Source: Plasmopara viticola
Lineage: Eukaryota > Oomycota > Peronosporomycetes > Peronosporales > Peronosporaceae
Reading direction: 5' to 3'
NCBI GenBank assembly: GCA_001695595.3
Contig: MBPM02000167.1
Span: 1-64,000 of the forward strand
Length of the DNA: 64,000 nt
In this document: positions 26,002 to 39,200 of the stretch, one piece after another
Numbering within the stretch: the first letter of the stretch is position 1
Layout: every line of letters begins with the position of its first letter
The notes under the pieces: model-generated
Told to the model about the DNA's origin: nothing
The model's database searches: none
What the model saw: the letters and a program-made list of their open reading frames with translations, nothing else
Made by a program: the position numbers and the translations under genes

Positions 26002-29000
26002 ATGAGCCCAAGCTCCGCCAACTCTGCCCCCGACACCGACTACGCTTTCGCTATGGACATCGCCGCCGCCACCAACTCACGCATCAACAAGTTCGATGGA
26101 ACAAACTTCCACACATGGAAGTTCAAGATGCAGATGGTGCTTGAGGAGCGGGACCTATGGGAGGTAGCGAGTGGGGAAGTCAAGATGGAGGACTTGACAA
26201 CGGCCTTGGACCAGCTGACGTTTAAGCGCAAGTCAAGAAAAGCGCTTGCGATCATCTGTCTCGCGATGGAAGATTCGCAGCTGCCTCTTGTGCGCTCGGC
26301 AACTGGAGCGCATGATGCATGGTCACGGCTCGAAGGCCACTTCGAGAAGAAGAGCTTAGCGAACAAGCTCTTTCTTCGTCGTCGTTTCTTCACGGCCAAG
26401 ATGGACGAAGGTGATGATGTGCTCGCGCATATCAACAAGATGAAGACTCTGGCGGAACAGCTCGACGCAGTGGGTGCTCCGGTAACAGAGGATGACTTGG
26501 TGATCACGCTTCTTGGGAGTTTGAGTGAGTCATTTTCATTTCTTATAACAGCTTTGGAGTCGAGATCGGACTCGCTGTTGTGGGAGCTCGTGACATCTCG
26601 ACTATTGCATGAAGACATGAAACGAAAGGAACAAGGTATTGGGGCCGATGGAGCTGCGCATGGTCAAGGGCAAGCGTTTTTGGCGAATGACTACAGCAAG
26701 CGTAAGGGTGGGCGACCAGTGCAAAAGGTCAGCGCGTGCCACTACTGTGGGGAACAAGGACATTGGATTGCCAAGTGTCCAGTTCGAATTCGCGAGAATG
26801 GTGAACGACAGAAATCGCAACGAGCGAATATCGCGCAAGTCGATGATGACAATGGCGATTTTCTCTTTTCGGCTGGAGACAGCATTCCCAAATCGGGTGA
26901 AGTGTGGCTGATTGACTCTGGAGCAACGCAGCACATGACGAGTTCCAAGAAATTAATGCGAAATTTTAAGACAATTACGCCGAGGGATGTGCATCTTGCA
27001 GACGATGGAGTGGTGCAAGCGATTGGGTCCGGCGACATCGTGATGTCAATGCACACTCCACATGGTATAAAGAAGGGACTGCTTACTGGTGTGTGGTATA
27101 TCCCAAAGCTTTCTCGAAATTTATTTTCAGTCGGCCGGTTTACGAAGGATGTTGGCGCCGTGACGTTTGAACATGAAGGTTGTTTTGCTATGACAAAGGG
27201 CCTCAAGTGGAAGCTTGGTGCTCGCGAAGGCAAAGGCCTGTTCAAGCTTTGCATGACGCCACTTCTTCCGGATGAGGCTAATGTGATAACTTCGTCGGGA
27301 TGCCATGGGGACACAATTCGTACCTCTGGCACCTTCGATTTGGTCATATTAGCTATGGTGGTCTCGACACTATGATAAAGAAAAAGATCGGCTACGGACT
27401 TGACATGGGTTCAGTTAAACAGTGGGAGAAGTGTGACGGGTGCTCACTCGGTAAACAAACGAGAGTGAGTTTCTCAAATTTGTCACCAAGCCGTTCAAAG
27501 CAACTGCTTGAGGTAATTCACAGCGATGTGTGTGGGCCGATGCAGACATCGACTTTTGGTGGAAAGCGTTACTTTGTCACATTTATTGATGACAAGTCAC
27601 ACTTTTGCATGGTTTACTTGCTGAGAAACAAGTCGGAAGTAGCCGCGAAATTCGCAAATTTTGTCGTTCTTGCCGAAAACCAAACAGGAAAGCGAGTGAA
27701 AACGCTTCGCAGTGATAATGGCGGAGAGTACACTTCGAGCGAAATGGCCAAGTTTTGCAGCAATCATGGAATCGTGCAGAAATTTACGCCGCCCTATACT
27801 CCTCAGCTTAACGGAGTGGCGGAGCGAATGAACAGAACATTGGTGGAATGTGCACGCTGCATGATGGAGCATGCTGGATTGACGAAGGTGTACTGGGGTG
27901 AAGCAGTCATGACGGCTATGTTTCTTCGAAATCGGTGTCCAACGCGTGCTCTCAATCACGACATTTCGCCATATCAAGCTTGGACGGGAAAGAAGCCATT
28001 GCTTGCGAATCTGAAAGTCTTTGGCTGTCATGCGTATGTGACGGTGCCTAAAGAAAAGCGCGCAAAGTTTGATGCCCGATCGGTTCGCTGTCGATTTATC
28101 GGATATTCGGATCATGAAAAAGCGTATCGGTTCGAGGAAATCAAGAGTGGTCGTGTGCTGGTAAGCCGAGACGCGCAATTCATGGAAGACGTTTTCGACA
28201 TTGGAAAGCGTGATTATCGTCAAGAGGAAGTCTACATACATGATGAAAATACAACGGATGAGGACTCGCAGCATGAGGACCAAGTTCATATCGATGATGC
28301 GGAAATGGAAGAAAGCGATGAAAGTGGTAACAAGAGACACCAGCGAACGGATTCGTTGGAGAAGGCTACTGAGACAAGAAATGCCAAGCGGTTCGCACAG
28401 CACAACACGCACTCCACTCGGTATAGCAGAAACCAAGGCCTTGATGAGATGTCAGCAGCAGCTCAAGATGGCTCAAGCTTTGAAGCTGCTTACGTCATGG
28501 ATTCAGGGGGAGATATGCCAACTACGTTCAAGTCGGCTATAGAATCCAAGAACGCAAGCAAATGGAAAGCAGCATGTGACTCGGAGATCGACTCGCTGTT
28601 TAAAAATGACACTTGGGATATCGTGCAACTGCCAAAAGGACGCAAAGCTATCGGCTGCAGATGGGTGTTTCGTGTCAAAAAAAACCAGGATGGTCGAGTT
28701 GAGCGATACAAGGCTCGACTGGTTGCAAAGGGTTTTTCGCAGAAGTTTGGCATCGACTATGAGGAAACTTTCGCACCTGTGGCCAAGTTCACCTCGATTC
28801 GGATCGTGCTGAGTTTGGCAGCCAGGTACAATCTTTTGCTTCACCAAATGGATGTGAAGACAGCGTTTCTGAACGGTATGCTCGATGAAGACATCTATAT
28901 GACACAGCCGGACGGATACGCTGACGCAACTCACCCCGACTACGTTTGCAAGCTCAAGCGATCGTTGTACGGCTTAAAACAGTCACCTCGCATGTGGAAC

Positions 29001-29712
29001 CAAACCATTGATGATTTCATGCTCAAGATTGGTTTTATCAAGTGCGACTCAGACCATTGTGTGTACGTCAAACGGAATGGTAATGGTGACATGGCTTTTG
29101 TGGTTCTTTACGTTGACGACCTTATCATCGCAAGTGGCAACGAAGAGCTCATTGAATCGACTAAGCGCATGCTGAGCAATCGGTTTGAGATGACAAATCT
29201 TGGTGAACTCAGGTATTCTCTCGGTGTTGAGAGCAAGGTCGACCACAAGGCTGGCCAAGCGACGATGCGGCAAACGAATTTCCTGAAGTCAATACTAATC
29301 AAGTTTGGCATGCAAGAAAGTAAGCCTGTGAGGACGCCCCAAGACCCTGGACTTAAGTTGATGAAGAACATGTGCGAGGGCGGCTGCAAACATGAATAAA
29401 CCATGAAGAATGTGCCTTACCGAAGTGCTGTTGGAGCTATCATGTACTTGATGGTGGCGACGCGTCCGGACCTCGCTGCGGCAATAGGCGCCCTCAGCCA
29501 ATTTGCGTCTGATCCCTGTCCAACACACTGGCAAGCTCTCAAGCGCGTATTGCGGTATCTTCAAGCAACACCAACATATGGACTCGAATTTACGCGCAAC
29601 GGCACCGCCAAGCTAATGGGATGCAGATTGGGCTGGAGACATTGAGTCTCGCAGAAGCACAAGCGGATATTTGTTCAAGCTAAACGGCGGATGTGTTAGC
29701 TGGCGAAGCAAG
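26002..29712 (+). pseudogene. Family A gag-pol (A3) up to the D1 insertion
   Basis: Gag through protease is open from 26002 to about 27314. A 1-bp deletion ('gacacaattcg' where A4 has 'gacaccaattcg') shifts the frame just before the integrase HHCC motif. The frame then stays open through integrase ([24 protein letters not shown]) and reverse transcriptase (MDVKTAFLNG, LYVDDLIIA) to TAA at 29397-29399. An 8-bp deletion near 29622 damages the YSDADWAGD motif of RNase H. D1 enters after 'cgaagcaag' at 29712. The RNase H end continues at 34487. Confidence 0.93.
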
Positions 29713-30040
29713 TATTGAAGGTAACCGGTTTCCCTCCGTTTTATTCCGGTTTCCAAGGCTGTCCAATACGAGCGGCTGTCCAACGGTTCAAACATACAAC
29801 GATGACGCCATGGATGGACACACGGACAGGCGCACTCAGGATGATTGCGCCCAGATGGTAAGCTCTTTTGATTGGCTTAGATAATTGAATGGCTTAGATG
29901 TAGCAAGGAGTTGTGAACTAAGGACCAAATTAATAAACTCACTTCCAAATATTCCTTCTTCTACTCAAGTGTCTTCGCTCCGGTTTTCCTCCGCGCAGAC
30001 TCTTCGGTTTTTCTCCTTCGTCCTCTTCAGCTTTTCAACA
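29713..30040 (+). repeat. D1 5' LTR
   Basis: TATTGAAGGTAACCGG...TTTTCAACA, 328 bp, then GGTTATGAGCCC. One copy of the 'gatgattgcgccc' repeat; the 3' LTR has two, which accounts for its extra 23 bp. Its middle block (gattggcttagata ... gtgaactaaggacc) is shared with family A/B/C LTRs, but its ends are family D. Confidence 0.92.
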
Positions 30041-30044
30041 GGTT

Positions 30045-33000
30045 ATGAGCCCAACGACCATGTCTTCTGCGCACAACGTCTCGGCCAAGATCGCCATCGA
30101 GAAATTCAACGGCGACAACTTTGCCACGTGGAACCGCTACATGCGTGGCGTGTTCCTGACCAAGTCGGTATGGCACGTAGTCAACCGGGAGGTGACTCCG
30201 ACCTTCGCCGATGCACGTGCTGCGGACGAGTATGTCAAGACCAGCAACGTTGATTTTGGTCTGATGCTCTTGCATATGGAGGCCGACTACCATCACGTGG
30301 TTGATGACTGCGAGGAAGCGTGGGTCGCGTGGCAGCGTATCAAGACACTTTACGGTGGTACACAGAAGGCTGGGCGCATCTACTTGAAGCGTCAACTCTT
30401 CAGTATGGAGATGGCGGAAGGCGACAACGTCATGCACCACTGCAACGAAGTTCTCAACATCAGCGCCAAGCTCAGCAGTATTGGTGCCAAGATGGAGGAT
30501 GAAGATGTTGCGATCTGCTTGCTGCGGAGTCTCCCTAAAAGTTTTGAGAATGTTGTTCTTAAGTTGGAGATTAGCAACGCGGAACTGCGGACGCAAGACG
30601 TTGTGAAAGTGCTCACGAATGAGCATATCAAGCGTCAAAGTGCAAAGACTCCGGTGGTTAAGACTGAAGATGCGGTGAAGGCATTTAGTGCTGAGCGTGA
30701 GTCTCGCCAATGCACATACTGTGGAAAATTGGGGCACTCCGTGGAGAGGTGCTGGACCAAGCAAAAAGACGACAATCGAGGTGCTCGACGCGGCGGCCAA
30801 GCTCGTGGACGCGGAGCCAACAATATCTACTATCGACCCAATGATGATTACGAGTACGACCGTGTTGCGTTTGCTGTATCGCTGGAATGTGGACTTTCAA
30901 GTGGCAAGAATATGCCAGGGATGTGGGCGATTGACAGTGGTGCTACTCATCACATCTGCAACAACAAGGCCAAGTTCGTCATGCTGAATGAGCAAGATAA
31001 AGGCGAGCTATCGGTGGCTGACGGCAACAAGGCCGAGATCAAGGGCGTTGGCACCATCATTGAACGAGTGGTTCTGTCCGATGGTGAAGAACGCGACATC
31101 GAAATCAAGGATGCATTATACGTGCCGATGATGAACAAGAACCTGCTATCAGTACCTCAGATCAACAAAAGTGGCAAGTTTAAAGTGGTGTTTGATGGCG
31201 CACACATGCACATTGCACGGAAATCTTCGCATCAAGTGGTGGCCACAGCAGATCTTGTGGATGGACTATATTGGCTTCGTACGGCTCAGCGCTCGGCAAA
31301 TGCGACTACACGTGGAAACAGTGGTGTCGACTTACACGCGCGTATGGGTCATGCTCCAGTCGACGTGCTTCGCAAAATGGTGACTACCAACATGATCAAG
31401 GATGCATGCGTGCCTTTTAAGTCAAGTGGATCAAATGCATGCCGAGGGTGTCAGCAAGGAAAGATGGTCCAAAAACCATTCCCAAGCAACCAGGACAAGC
31501 GCAGCTACGACACATTTGAGCTGATCCACTTTGACATCTGTGGGCCCATGGAGACAAACTCTCTCGGCGGGAGCAAGTATCTCTTGCTAATCGTGGATGA
31601 AGCTAGCGGGTGTATGAAGGGTTTCTGCTTGCGCGCCAAGTCCGAAAGCGAGGAATGCGTCAAGAAGTACATCTTGATGGTGCAGACACAGTTCAGCAAG
31701 AAGGTCAAGTTTGTACGACACGACGGAGCCCGCGAATTTGCAACAAGCTCGCTTCAAGCTTTCTACGAAGATGAAGGTATCGAGCAGCAAACTACGGTGC
31801 CATACGCACACCAGACTAACGGCACAGCGGAGCGCGCCATCAGAACCATCGTCACAATCGGCCGCAGCATACTGCACCATGCCAAGTTGGACAAGTGTTT
31901 TTGGGGTGAGGCTGCTATGGTGGCTATCTACATCAAGAATCGCCTTCCGTCGCCCAAGGTTAGCAACAAGACTCCTTTTGAGATCGTGCACAAGTTCAAG
32001 CCAAGCGTCAAACATATGCGTGTTCTCGGGTGCCGGACTTACGTTCTCACTCCGAAAGAAAAAGCGGCTCAAGTGGGACCCCAAGGCTCGTGCAGGGATT
32101 TTCGTGGGTTACGAAGAGGTGTCCAAGGCTTATAGGGTTTTTGATATTGAGGCTGGACAAGTGGTGATTACTCGCGATGTCACCTTCGACGAATCAAGTT
32201 TCGGCATCTTGGATATGAGTAGTGGTGATCATGAAGATGACGACGATGAATTCGACCTCGACTCGCTAAGCATCAATGATCTGGATGCAGCTCATCCGAT
32301 GATCTTCAAGCAGGCGGGAAAGCGCAAGGAGCGTACAAGTGTGACGAATACTGATCGCAACTCGACAAGCACCAACCATGAGCATCACGGAGCTGGACTT
32401 GAAGAGGGAAGCGCTCCTGAAGGGTCAAACGAACGTCGAGCCAAGCGCAGATCAGTCGAGCGGACATCACGTTTTCCCGTGGATGAAGAAGAGAAAGCCA
32501 CACCGGATGATGACGCTACCCCTCCTGTCTTTTGGCGAGCAAGTGCAAACGCGGTCGAAGCCGGCGATCTGTCAGAGCCAACGACATTTCAAGATGCTAT
32601 TAGCGGGCCTGACCAAGTTCACTGGCGCAAGGCTATCCATGCAGAACTGGACTCGTTGCACCTTCGTGGCGTGTTTCGAGCCGCTAAACTGCCCACCGGA
32701 CAGCAAGCCATTGGAACCAAGTGGGTGTTCAAGATTAAGCGCAAGGCCGACGGATCCATTGAAAAGTACAAGGCGCGTCTCGTGGCTAAAGGATTCAAGC
32801 AAAAATTTGGCATCGATTATACGGAAACGTTCTCGCCCGTTGTCAAGTATGTGACATTGCGAATGGTGATCAGCTTGACCAAGTACTTTGGGTGGCCTCT
32901 GGATCAACTGGATGTGGTGACGGCGTTCCTTTACGGCGTTATGAAAGAAGTTGTGTATTGTATGGTACCCGAAGGTATGGAGCTTGACGGTGACCACAAC

Positions 33001-34128
33001 TGTTTGGAATTGGTCAAGGCGATTTACGGCCTGAAGCAAGCTTCGCGCGTATGGAACGAGACGTTTGACGAGTTTGTATGCTCGATCGGATTTCAAGTGT
33101 CCCATTTCGACCCCTGTCTGTACATCAAGGTAACGGACGGCAAGTGTGTACTTTTGCTGGTATACGTCGATGATGTGCTCGTTACCGGCAGCTCGAATGA
33201 GCTGATCGCGCGAACCAAGAGTGACTTGAAGATGCGCTTCGAGATGACGGACAGCGGCAAGTGTGCGTTTGTTTTGGGCATTGAGCTAGTGGACAACGCT
33301 GATGGCAGCGTGACAATGTGCCAGCGACGTTACGTGGAGGACATTCTCAAGCGTTTTGGAATGGACGACTGCAAGGCTGTGATTAGTCCGACGGACATAA
33401 GTTTACGACTCGTTTCGAGCAATGTAACATCCAAGGTCAACGCTCCATTTCGTGAAGCAGTGGGTGCTCTCATGCACTTGGCAACAGCGACACGTCCAGA
33501 CATCGCTTTTGCTGTTGGCTACGTTTCGCGCTTCATGGAGAACCCACAAGCCGAGCACTGGATTGCAGTTAAGCGTATTCTACGCTATCTGCAAGGAACC
33601 AAGTCACACGGTCTTTGCTTCAAGTCTGGCAACAAGGTGGACTTTCTTGGATATTCCGACGCGGACTGGGCTGGAGATCATGCTGACCGCAAGTCGACTT
33701 CGGGCTATGTGTATTTGCTGATGGGTGCTCCTGTAAGCTGGGGAAGCAAGAAGCAGTCAAGTGTGTCGCTGTCTACAAGCGAAGCGGAGTACATCGCGCT
33801 AAGTCTTGCGATTCAGGAAGGCAAGTGGGTGCATCGTCTACTCTGCGAGATTCTAGCTGGAGCGATGGATAAGTCGGACCCCGAGATAAAGATCATGGAA
33901 GACAACCAGTCGTGTATCAAGATGACGAAGAATCCGGTAAATTATGGTCGGGCCAAGCACATCGACATCAAGTATCACCACATTCGTGATGAAGTCAAGC
34001 GCGGTGAAGTGAAGTTGGAGTACTGCGAGACTGCGATCATGCTGGCGGACATCATGACGAAAGGGCTGCCAGGACCACGTCATGCCGACCTAATGAAGGC
34101 TCTCGGGATTCACGCGTGCTCGTATTGA
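30045..34128 (+). pseudogene. Family D gag-pol (D1), one frameshift
   Basis: Single copia-type polyprotein frame. Gag core [18 protein letters not shown] (about residues 20-37), zinc knuckle C223-C236 ([14 protein letters not shown]), an RG-rich stretch at about 249-258, protease D297-S-G, integrase HHCC (H431, H436, C466, C469) and DD35E triad D497, D560, E596. Next come KWVFKIKRKADG and LLVYVDDVLV of reverse transcriptase and YSDADWAGD of RNase H. A 1-bp insertion near 32061 in a run of A shifts the frame after the integrase core. The rest is open to TGA at 34126-34128. The stop lies in the polypurine tract TGAGGGGGAG just before the 3' LTR. Confidence 0.94.
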
Positions 34129-34135
34129 GGGGGAG

Positions 34136-34486
34136 TATTAAAGGTAACCGGTTTCCCTCCGTTTTATTCCGGTTTCCAAGGCTGTCCAATACGAGCGGCT
34201 GTCCAACGGTTCAAACATACAACGATGACGCCATGGATGGACACACGGACAGGCGCACTCAGGATGATTGCGCCCGGATGGGAAGATGATTGCGCCCAGA
34301 TGGTAAGCTCTTTTGATTGGCTTAGATAATTGAATGGCTTAGATGTAGCAAGGAGTTGTGAACTAAGGACCAAATTAATAAACTCACTTCCAAATATTCC
34401 TTCTTCTACTCAAGTGTCTTCGCTCCAATTTTCCTCCGCGCAGACTCTTCGGTTTTTCTCCTTCGTCCTCTTCAGCTTATTCAACA
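34136..34486 (+). repeat. D1 3' LTR
   Basis: TATTAAAGG...TTATTCAACA, 351 bp, preceded by polypurine tract TGAGGGGGAG. Differs from the 5' LTR by one extra 23-bp repeat unit and a few single bases. Confidence 0.92.
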
Positions 34487-34929
34487 GCAAGAAACAGCGA
34501 ACAGTGGCACTTTCATCGACGGAAGCCGAATACATGGCGCTTTCAGAGGCTACACAAGAAGCAGTGTGGCTTAAGACCTTTATGTGCGAACTCGGCGAAA
34601 TAAGGAACGACGAGGCGATCAAGATCTATGAAGACAATCAAGGCTCGATCGCGCTGGCCAAAAACCCGGAGTTTCACAAGCGCACTAACCACATCGACAT
34701 TCGATACCACTTCGTGCGCGAGAAGGTTGAAGCCAATCAAGTGGTGCTTGAGTACTGTCCAACTCAGGATATGCTGGCCGATATCATGACGAAGTCAATT
34801 CCGGCTACGCAATTCTGCAAACTTCGAAGCATGCTCGGCATTCAAGCACAAAAGGCTGTCGAGTCGAGTGGGAGTGTTGTCGAAGATGCTGGCGCAGAAA
34901 CGCCTCGACCAGCGGCTATATATCGGTAA
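34487..34929 (+). pseudogene. RNase H end of A3 gag-pol, after D1
   Basis: Resumes with the duplicated gcaag and encodes the end of RNase H ([38 protein letters not shown]). It runs through the polypurine tract (about 34866-34874) into the 3' LTR and ends at the TAA inside 'cggtaagtac'. The last 17 residues, VVEDAGAETPRPAAIYR, start at the LTR boundary and are encoded almost wholly by LTR sequence. Confidence 0.9.
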
Positions 34930-35174
34930 GTACGGGTATTTGCAATCAATTGATGACTGACTGAATGAGCGGGTTCAAGATGGGCAAAAAATCGGTTTCG
35001 GGATGGGAAGATGATTGCGCCCGGATGGGAAGATGATTACGCCCGGATGGTGAGTCATTCTGGTTGGCTTAGATAAGTCATTGGCTTAGAGGTAGCATGT
35101 AGTTGCGAACTAAGGACCATTGAATATATTTACTTTGCATTTTGCCATCTACAGCACAAGTGCTTCTTACAACA
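34875..35174 (+). repeat. A3 3' LTR
   Basis: TGTTGTCGAAG...TTACAACA, 300 bp, then catct and family B sequence. Two copies of the 22-bp repeat, as in its 5' partner. Confidence 0.93.
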
Positions 35175-35981
35175 CATCTCGCGTATGATGGCGTGGTTCA
35201 AGCTGTGGGGACGGGTGACATCGTTATGTCGATGTTTACGCCTCGCGGAATGAAGAAGGGTGTTCTCACTTCGGTTTGGCACATTCCAAAGCTTTCACGC
35301 AATTTATTCTCCGTTGGACGCTTTACAAAGGATGTTGGCCCAGTCACGTTTGAGCACGACGGCTGCTTTGCTGAAGCAAAAGGTCTTCGCTGGAAGTTGG
35401 GCGCTCGTGAGGGAAAGGGGTTGTTCAAGCTCTTCATGGAGCCAATTATTGAAGACGAGGCCAATTTGACTAGCTCGTTGGGATGCCATGGGGACACCAC
35501 GTCGTACCTCTGGCACCTTCGACTAGGTCACATTGGTCACGGTGGTCTTTCGACTATTGTTGCAAAAGGCTGTGGAACAGGTATTGACCTGAAGTCTGTT
35601 AACAAGTGGGAGCTGTGCAAAGGATGCGCTCTTGGCAAACAGACGCGGGTAAGCTTCATGAAGTCTTCACTTAATCGGGCAAAAAAACTTCTTGAAGTCA
35701 TTCACAGCGATGTGTGTGGACCCATGCAAACGGCGACATTCAGTGGCAAGCGCTATTTTGCTACTTTTATCGATGAGAAGTCGCATTACTGTGCTGTGTA
35801 CTTGCTACGAAACAAGTCCGAGGTTGCCGACAAGTTTGCTGCTTTCGTTGCGATGGCCGAAAACCAGACGAACATGCGCGTTAAATCACTCTGTTGTGCT
35901 AATGGTGGCGAGTACACTTCTGGAGCAATGGCAAAGTTCTGTGCAGAGCGTGGCATCATACAGAAGTTTACGCCACCATAC
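35175..35981 (+). pseudogene. Family B pol, B3 part 2 (protease to integrase)
   Basis: Continues B3 after A3 with catct. Open frame through the end of the protease region, integrase HHCC (YLWHLRLGH ... CKGC) and the first integrase Asp (HSDVCGP). The second catalytic Asp of the DD35E triad is replaced: the copy reads CCANGGEYT where its relatives read SDNGGEYT or CDNGGEYT. It is cut by A4 at 'ccaccatac'. Confidence 0.9.
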
Positions 35982-36260
35982 TGTTGTCGAAGATGCTGGC
36001 GCAGAAACGCCTCGACCAGCGGCTATATATCGGTAAGTACGGGTATCTGCAATCAATTGATGACTGACTGAATGAGCGGGTTCAAGATGGGCAAAAGATC
36101 GGTTTCGGGATGGGAAGATGATTGCGCCCGGATGGTGAGTCGTTCTGATCGGCTTAGATAAATCATTGGCTTAGAGGTAGCATGTAGTTGTGAACTAAGG
36201 ACCTTTTAAATATATTCACTTTGCATTTTGCCATCTACAGCACAAGTGCTTCTTACAACA
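35982..36260 (+). repeat. A4 5' LTR
   Basis: TGTTGTCGAAG...CTTACAACA, 279 bp, single copy of the 22-bp repeat, then primer-binding site GGTTATGAGCCCAAG. Confidence 0.93.
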
Positions 36261-36264
36261 GGTT

Positions 36265-39200
36265 ATGAGCCCAAGCTCCGCCAACTCTGCCCCCGACACC
36301 GACTACGCTTTCGCTATGGACATCGCCGCCGCCACCAACTCACGCATCAACAAGTTCGATGGAACAAACTTCCACACATGGAAGTTCAAGATGCAGATGG
36401 TGCTTGAGGAGCGGGACCTATGGGAGGTAGCGAGTGGGGAAGTCAAGATGGAGGACTTGACAACGGCCTTGGACCAGTTGACGTTTAAGCGCAAGTCAAG
36501 AAAGGCGCTTGCGATCATCTGTCTCGCGATGGAAGATTCGCAGCTGCCTCTTGTGCGCTCGGCAACTGGAGCGCATGATGCATGGTCACGGCTCGAAGGC
36601 CACTTCGAGAAGAAGAGCTTAGCGAACAAGCTCTTTCTTCGTCGTCGTTTCTTCACGGCCAAGATGGACGAAGGTGATGATGTGCTCGCGCATATCAACA
36701 AGATGAAGACTCTGGCGGAACAGCTCGACGCAGTGGGTGCTCCGGTAACAGAGGATGACTTGGTGATCACGCTTCTTGGGAGTTTGAGTGAGTCATTTTC
36801 ATTTCTTATAACAGCTTTGGAGTCGAGATCGGACTCGCTGTTGTGGGAGCTCGTGACATCTCGACTATTGCATGAAGACATGAAACGAAAGGAACAAGGT
36901 ATTGGGGCCGATGGAGCTGCGCATGGTCAAGGGCAAGCGTTTTTGGCGAATGACTACAGCAAGCGTAAGGGTGGGCGACCAGTGCAAAAGGTCAGCGCGT
37001 GCCACTACTGTGGGGAACAAGGACATTGGATTGCCAAGTGTCCAGTTCGAATTCGCGAGAATGGTGAACGACAGAAATCGCAACGAGCGAATATCGCGCA
37101 AGTCGATGATGACAATGGCGATTTTCTCTTTTCGGCTGGAGACAGCATTCCCAAATCGGGTGAAGTGTGGCTGATTGACTCTGGAGCGACGCAGCACATG
37201 ACGAGTTCCAAGAAATTCATGCGAAATTTCAAGACAATTACGCCGAGGGATGTGCATCTTGCAGACGATGGAGTGGTGCAAGCGATTGGGTCCGGCGACA
37301 TCGTGATGTCAATGCACACTCCACATGGTATAAAGAAGGGACTGCTTACTGGTGTGTGGTATATCCCAAAGCTTTCTCGAAATTTATTTTCAGTCGGCCG
37401 GTTTACGAAGGATGTTGGCGCCGTGACGTTTGAACATGAAGGTTGTTTTGCTATGACAAAGGGCCTCAAGTGGAAGCTTGGTGCTCGCGAAGGCAAAGGC
37501 CTGTTCAAGCTCTGCATGACGCCACTTCTTCCGGATGAGGCTAATGTGATAACTTCGTCGGGATGCCATGGGGACACCAATTCGTACCTCTGGCACCTTC
37601 GATTTGGTCATATTAGCTATGGTGGTCTCGACACTATGATTAAGAAAAAGATCGGCTACGGACTTGACATGGGTTCAGTTAAACAGTGGGAGAAGTGTGA
37701 CGGGTGCTCACTTGGTAAACAAACGAGAGTGAGTTTCTCAAATTTGTCACCAAGCCGTTCAAAGCAACTGCTTGAGGTAATTCACAGCGATGTGTGTGGG
37801 CCGATGCAGACATCGACTTTTGGTGGAAAGCGTTACTTTGTCACATTTATTGATGACAAGTCACATTTTTGCATGGTTTACTTGCTGCGAAACAAGTCGG
37901 AAGTAGCCGCGAAATTCGCAAATTTTGTCGTTCTTGCCGAAAACCAAACAGGAAAGCGAGTGAAAACGCTTCGCAGTGATAATGGCGGAGAGTACACTTC
38001 GAGCGAAATGGCCAAGTTTTGCAGCAATCATGGAATCGTGCAGAATTTACGCCGCCCTACACTCCTCAGCTTAACGGAGTGGCGGAGCGAATGAACAGAA
38101 CATTGGTGGAATGTGCACGCTGCATGATGGAGCATGCTGGATTGACGAAGGTGTACTGGGGTGAAGCAGTCATGACGGCTATGTTTCTTCGAAATCGGTG
38201 TCCAACGCGCGCTCTCAATCAAGACATTTCGCCATATCAAGCTTGGACGGGAAAGAAGCCATTGCTTGCGAATCTGAAAGTCTTTGGCTGTCATGCGTAC
38301 GTGACGGTGCCTAAAGAAAAGCGCGCAAAGTTTGATGCCCGATCGGTTAGCTGTCGATTTATCGGATATTCGGATCATGAAAAAGCGTATCGGTTCGAGG
38401 AAATCAAGAGTGGTCGTGTGCTGGTAAGCCGAGACGCGCAATTCATGGAAGACGTTTTCGACATTGGAAAGCGTGATTATCGTCAAGAGGAAGTCTACAT
38501 ACATGATGAAAATACAACGGATGAGGACTCGCAGCATGAGGACCAAGTTCAAAACGATGATGCGGAAATGGAAGAAAGCGATGAAAGTGGTAACAAGAGA
38601 CACAGCGAACGGATTCGTTGGAGAAGGCTACTGAAACAAGAAATGCCAAGCGGTTCGCACAGCACAACACGCACTCTACTCGGTATAGCAGAAACCAAGG
38701 CCTTGATGAGACAGCAGCAGCTCAAGATGGCTCAAGCTTTGAAGCTGCTTACGTCATGGATTCAGGGGGAGATATGCCAACTACGTTCAAGTCGGCTATG
38801 GAATCCAAGAACGCAAGCAAATGGAAAGCAGCATGTGACTCGGAGATCGACTCTTTGTTTAAAAATGACACTTGGGATATCGTGCAACTGCCAAAAGGAC
38901 GCAAAGCAATCGGCTGCAGATGGGTGTTTCGAGTCAAAGAAAACCAGGATGGTCGAGTTGAGCGATACAAGGCTCGACTGGTTGCAAAGGGTTTTTCGCA
39001 GAAGTTTGGCATCGACTATGAGGAAACTTTCGCACCTGTGGCCAAGTTCACCTCGATTCGGATCGTGCTGAGTTTGGCAGCCAGGTACAATCTTTTGCTG
39101 CACCAAATGGATGTGAAGACAGCGTTTCTGAACGGTATGCTCGATGAAGACATCTATATGACACGCCGGACGGATACGCTGACGCAACTCACCCCGACTA

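Larger units (their letters stand above)
29713..34486 (+). mobile_element. Copia element D1, inserted in A3
   Basis: Complete family D element, 4,774 bp, with a target-site duplication gcaag (29708-29712 and 34487-34491). The undamaged site is visible in A4 ('cgaagcaagaaacagcgg'). LTRs start TATTG and end CAACA, a 5'-TA..CA-3' end pair, not TG..CA. Confidence 0.94.
25698..35174 (+). mobile_element. Copia element A3, inserted in B3, carrying D1
   Basis: Complete family A element with both LTRs (300 bp each; two differences seen) and a 5-bp target-site duplication catct (25693-25697 and 35175-35179). Without D1 it is about 4.7 kb. It is disabled by a frameshift, a stop codon, an 8-bp deletion and the D1 insertion. 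Confidence 0.93.

Noticed and set aside
27597..28436. 279-codon minus-strand open frame, repeated in A1, A2 and A3
   Set aside because: It lies antisense to integrase and pol in each copy; its conservation follows from near-identity of the copies and the strong coding pattern of the plus strand.
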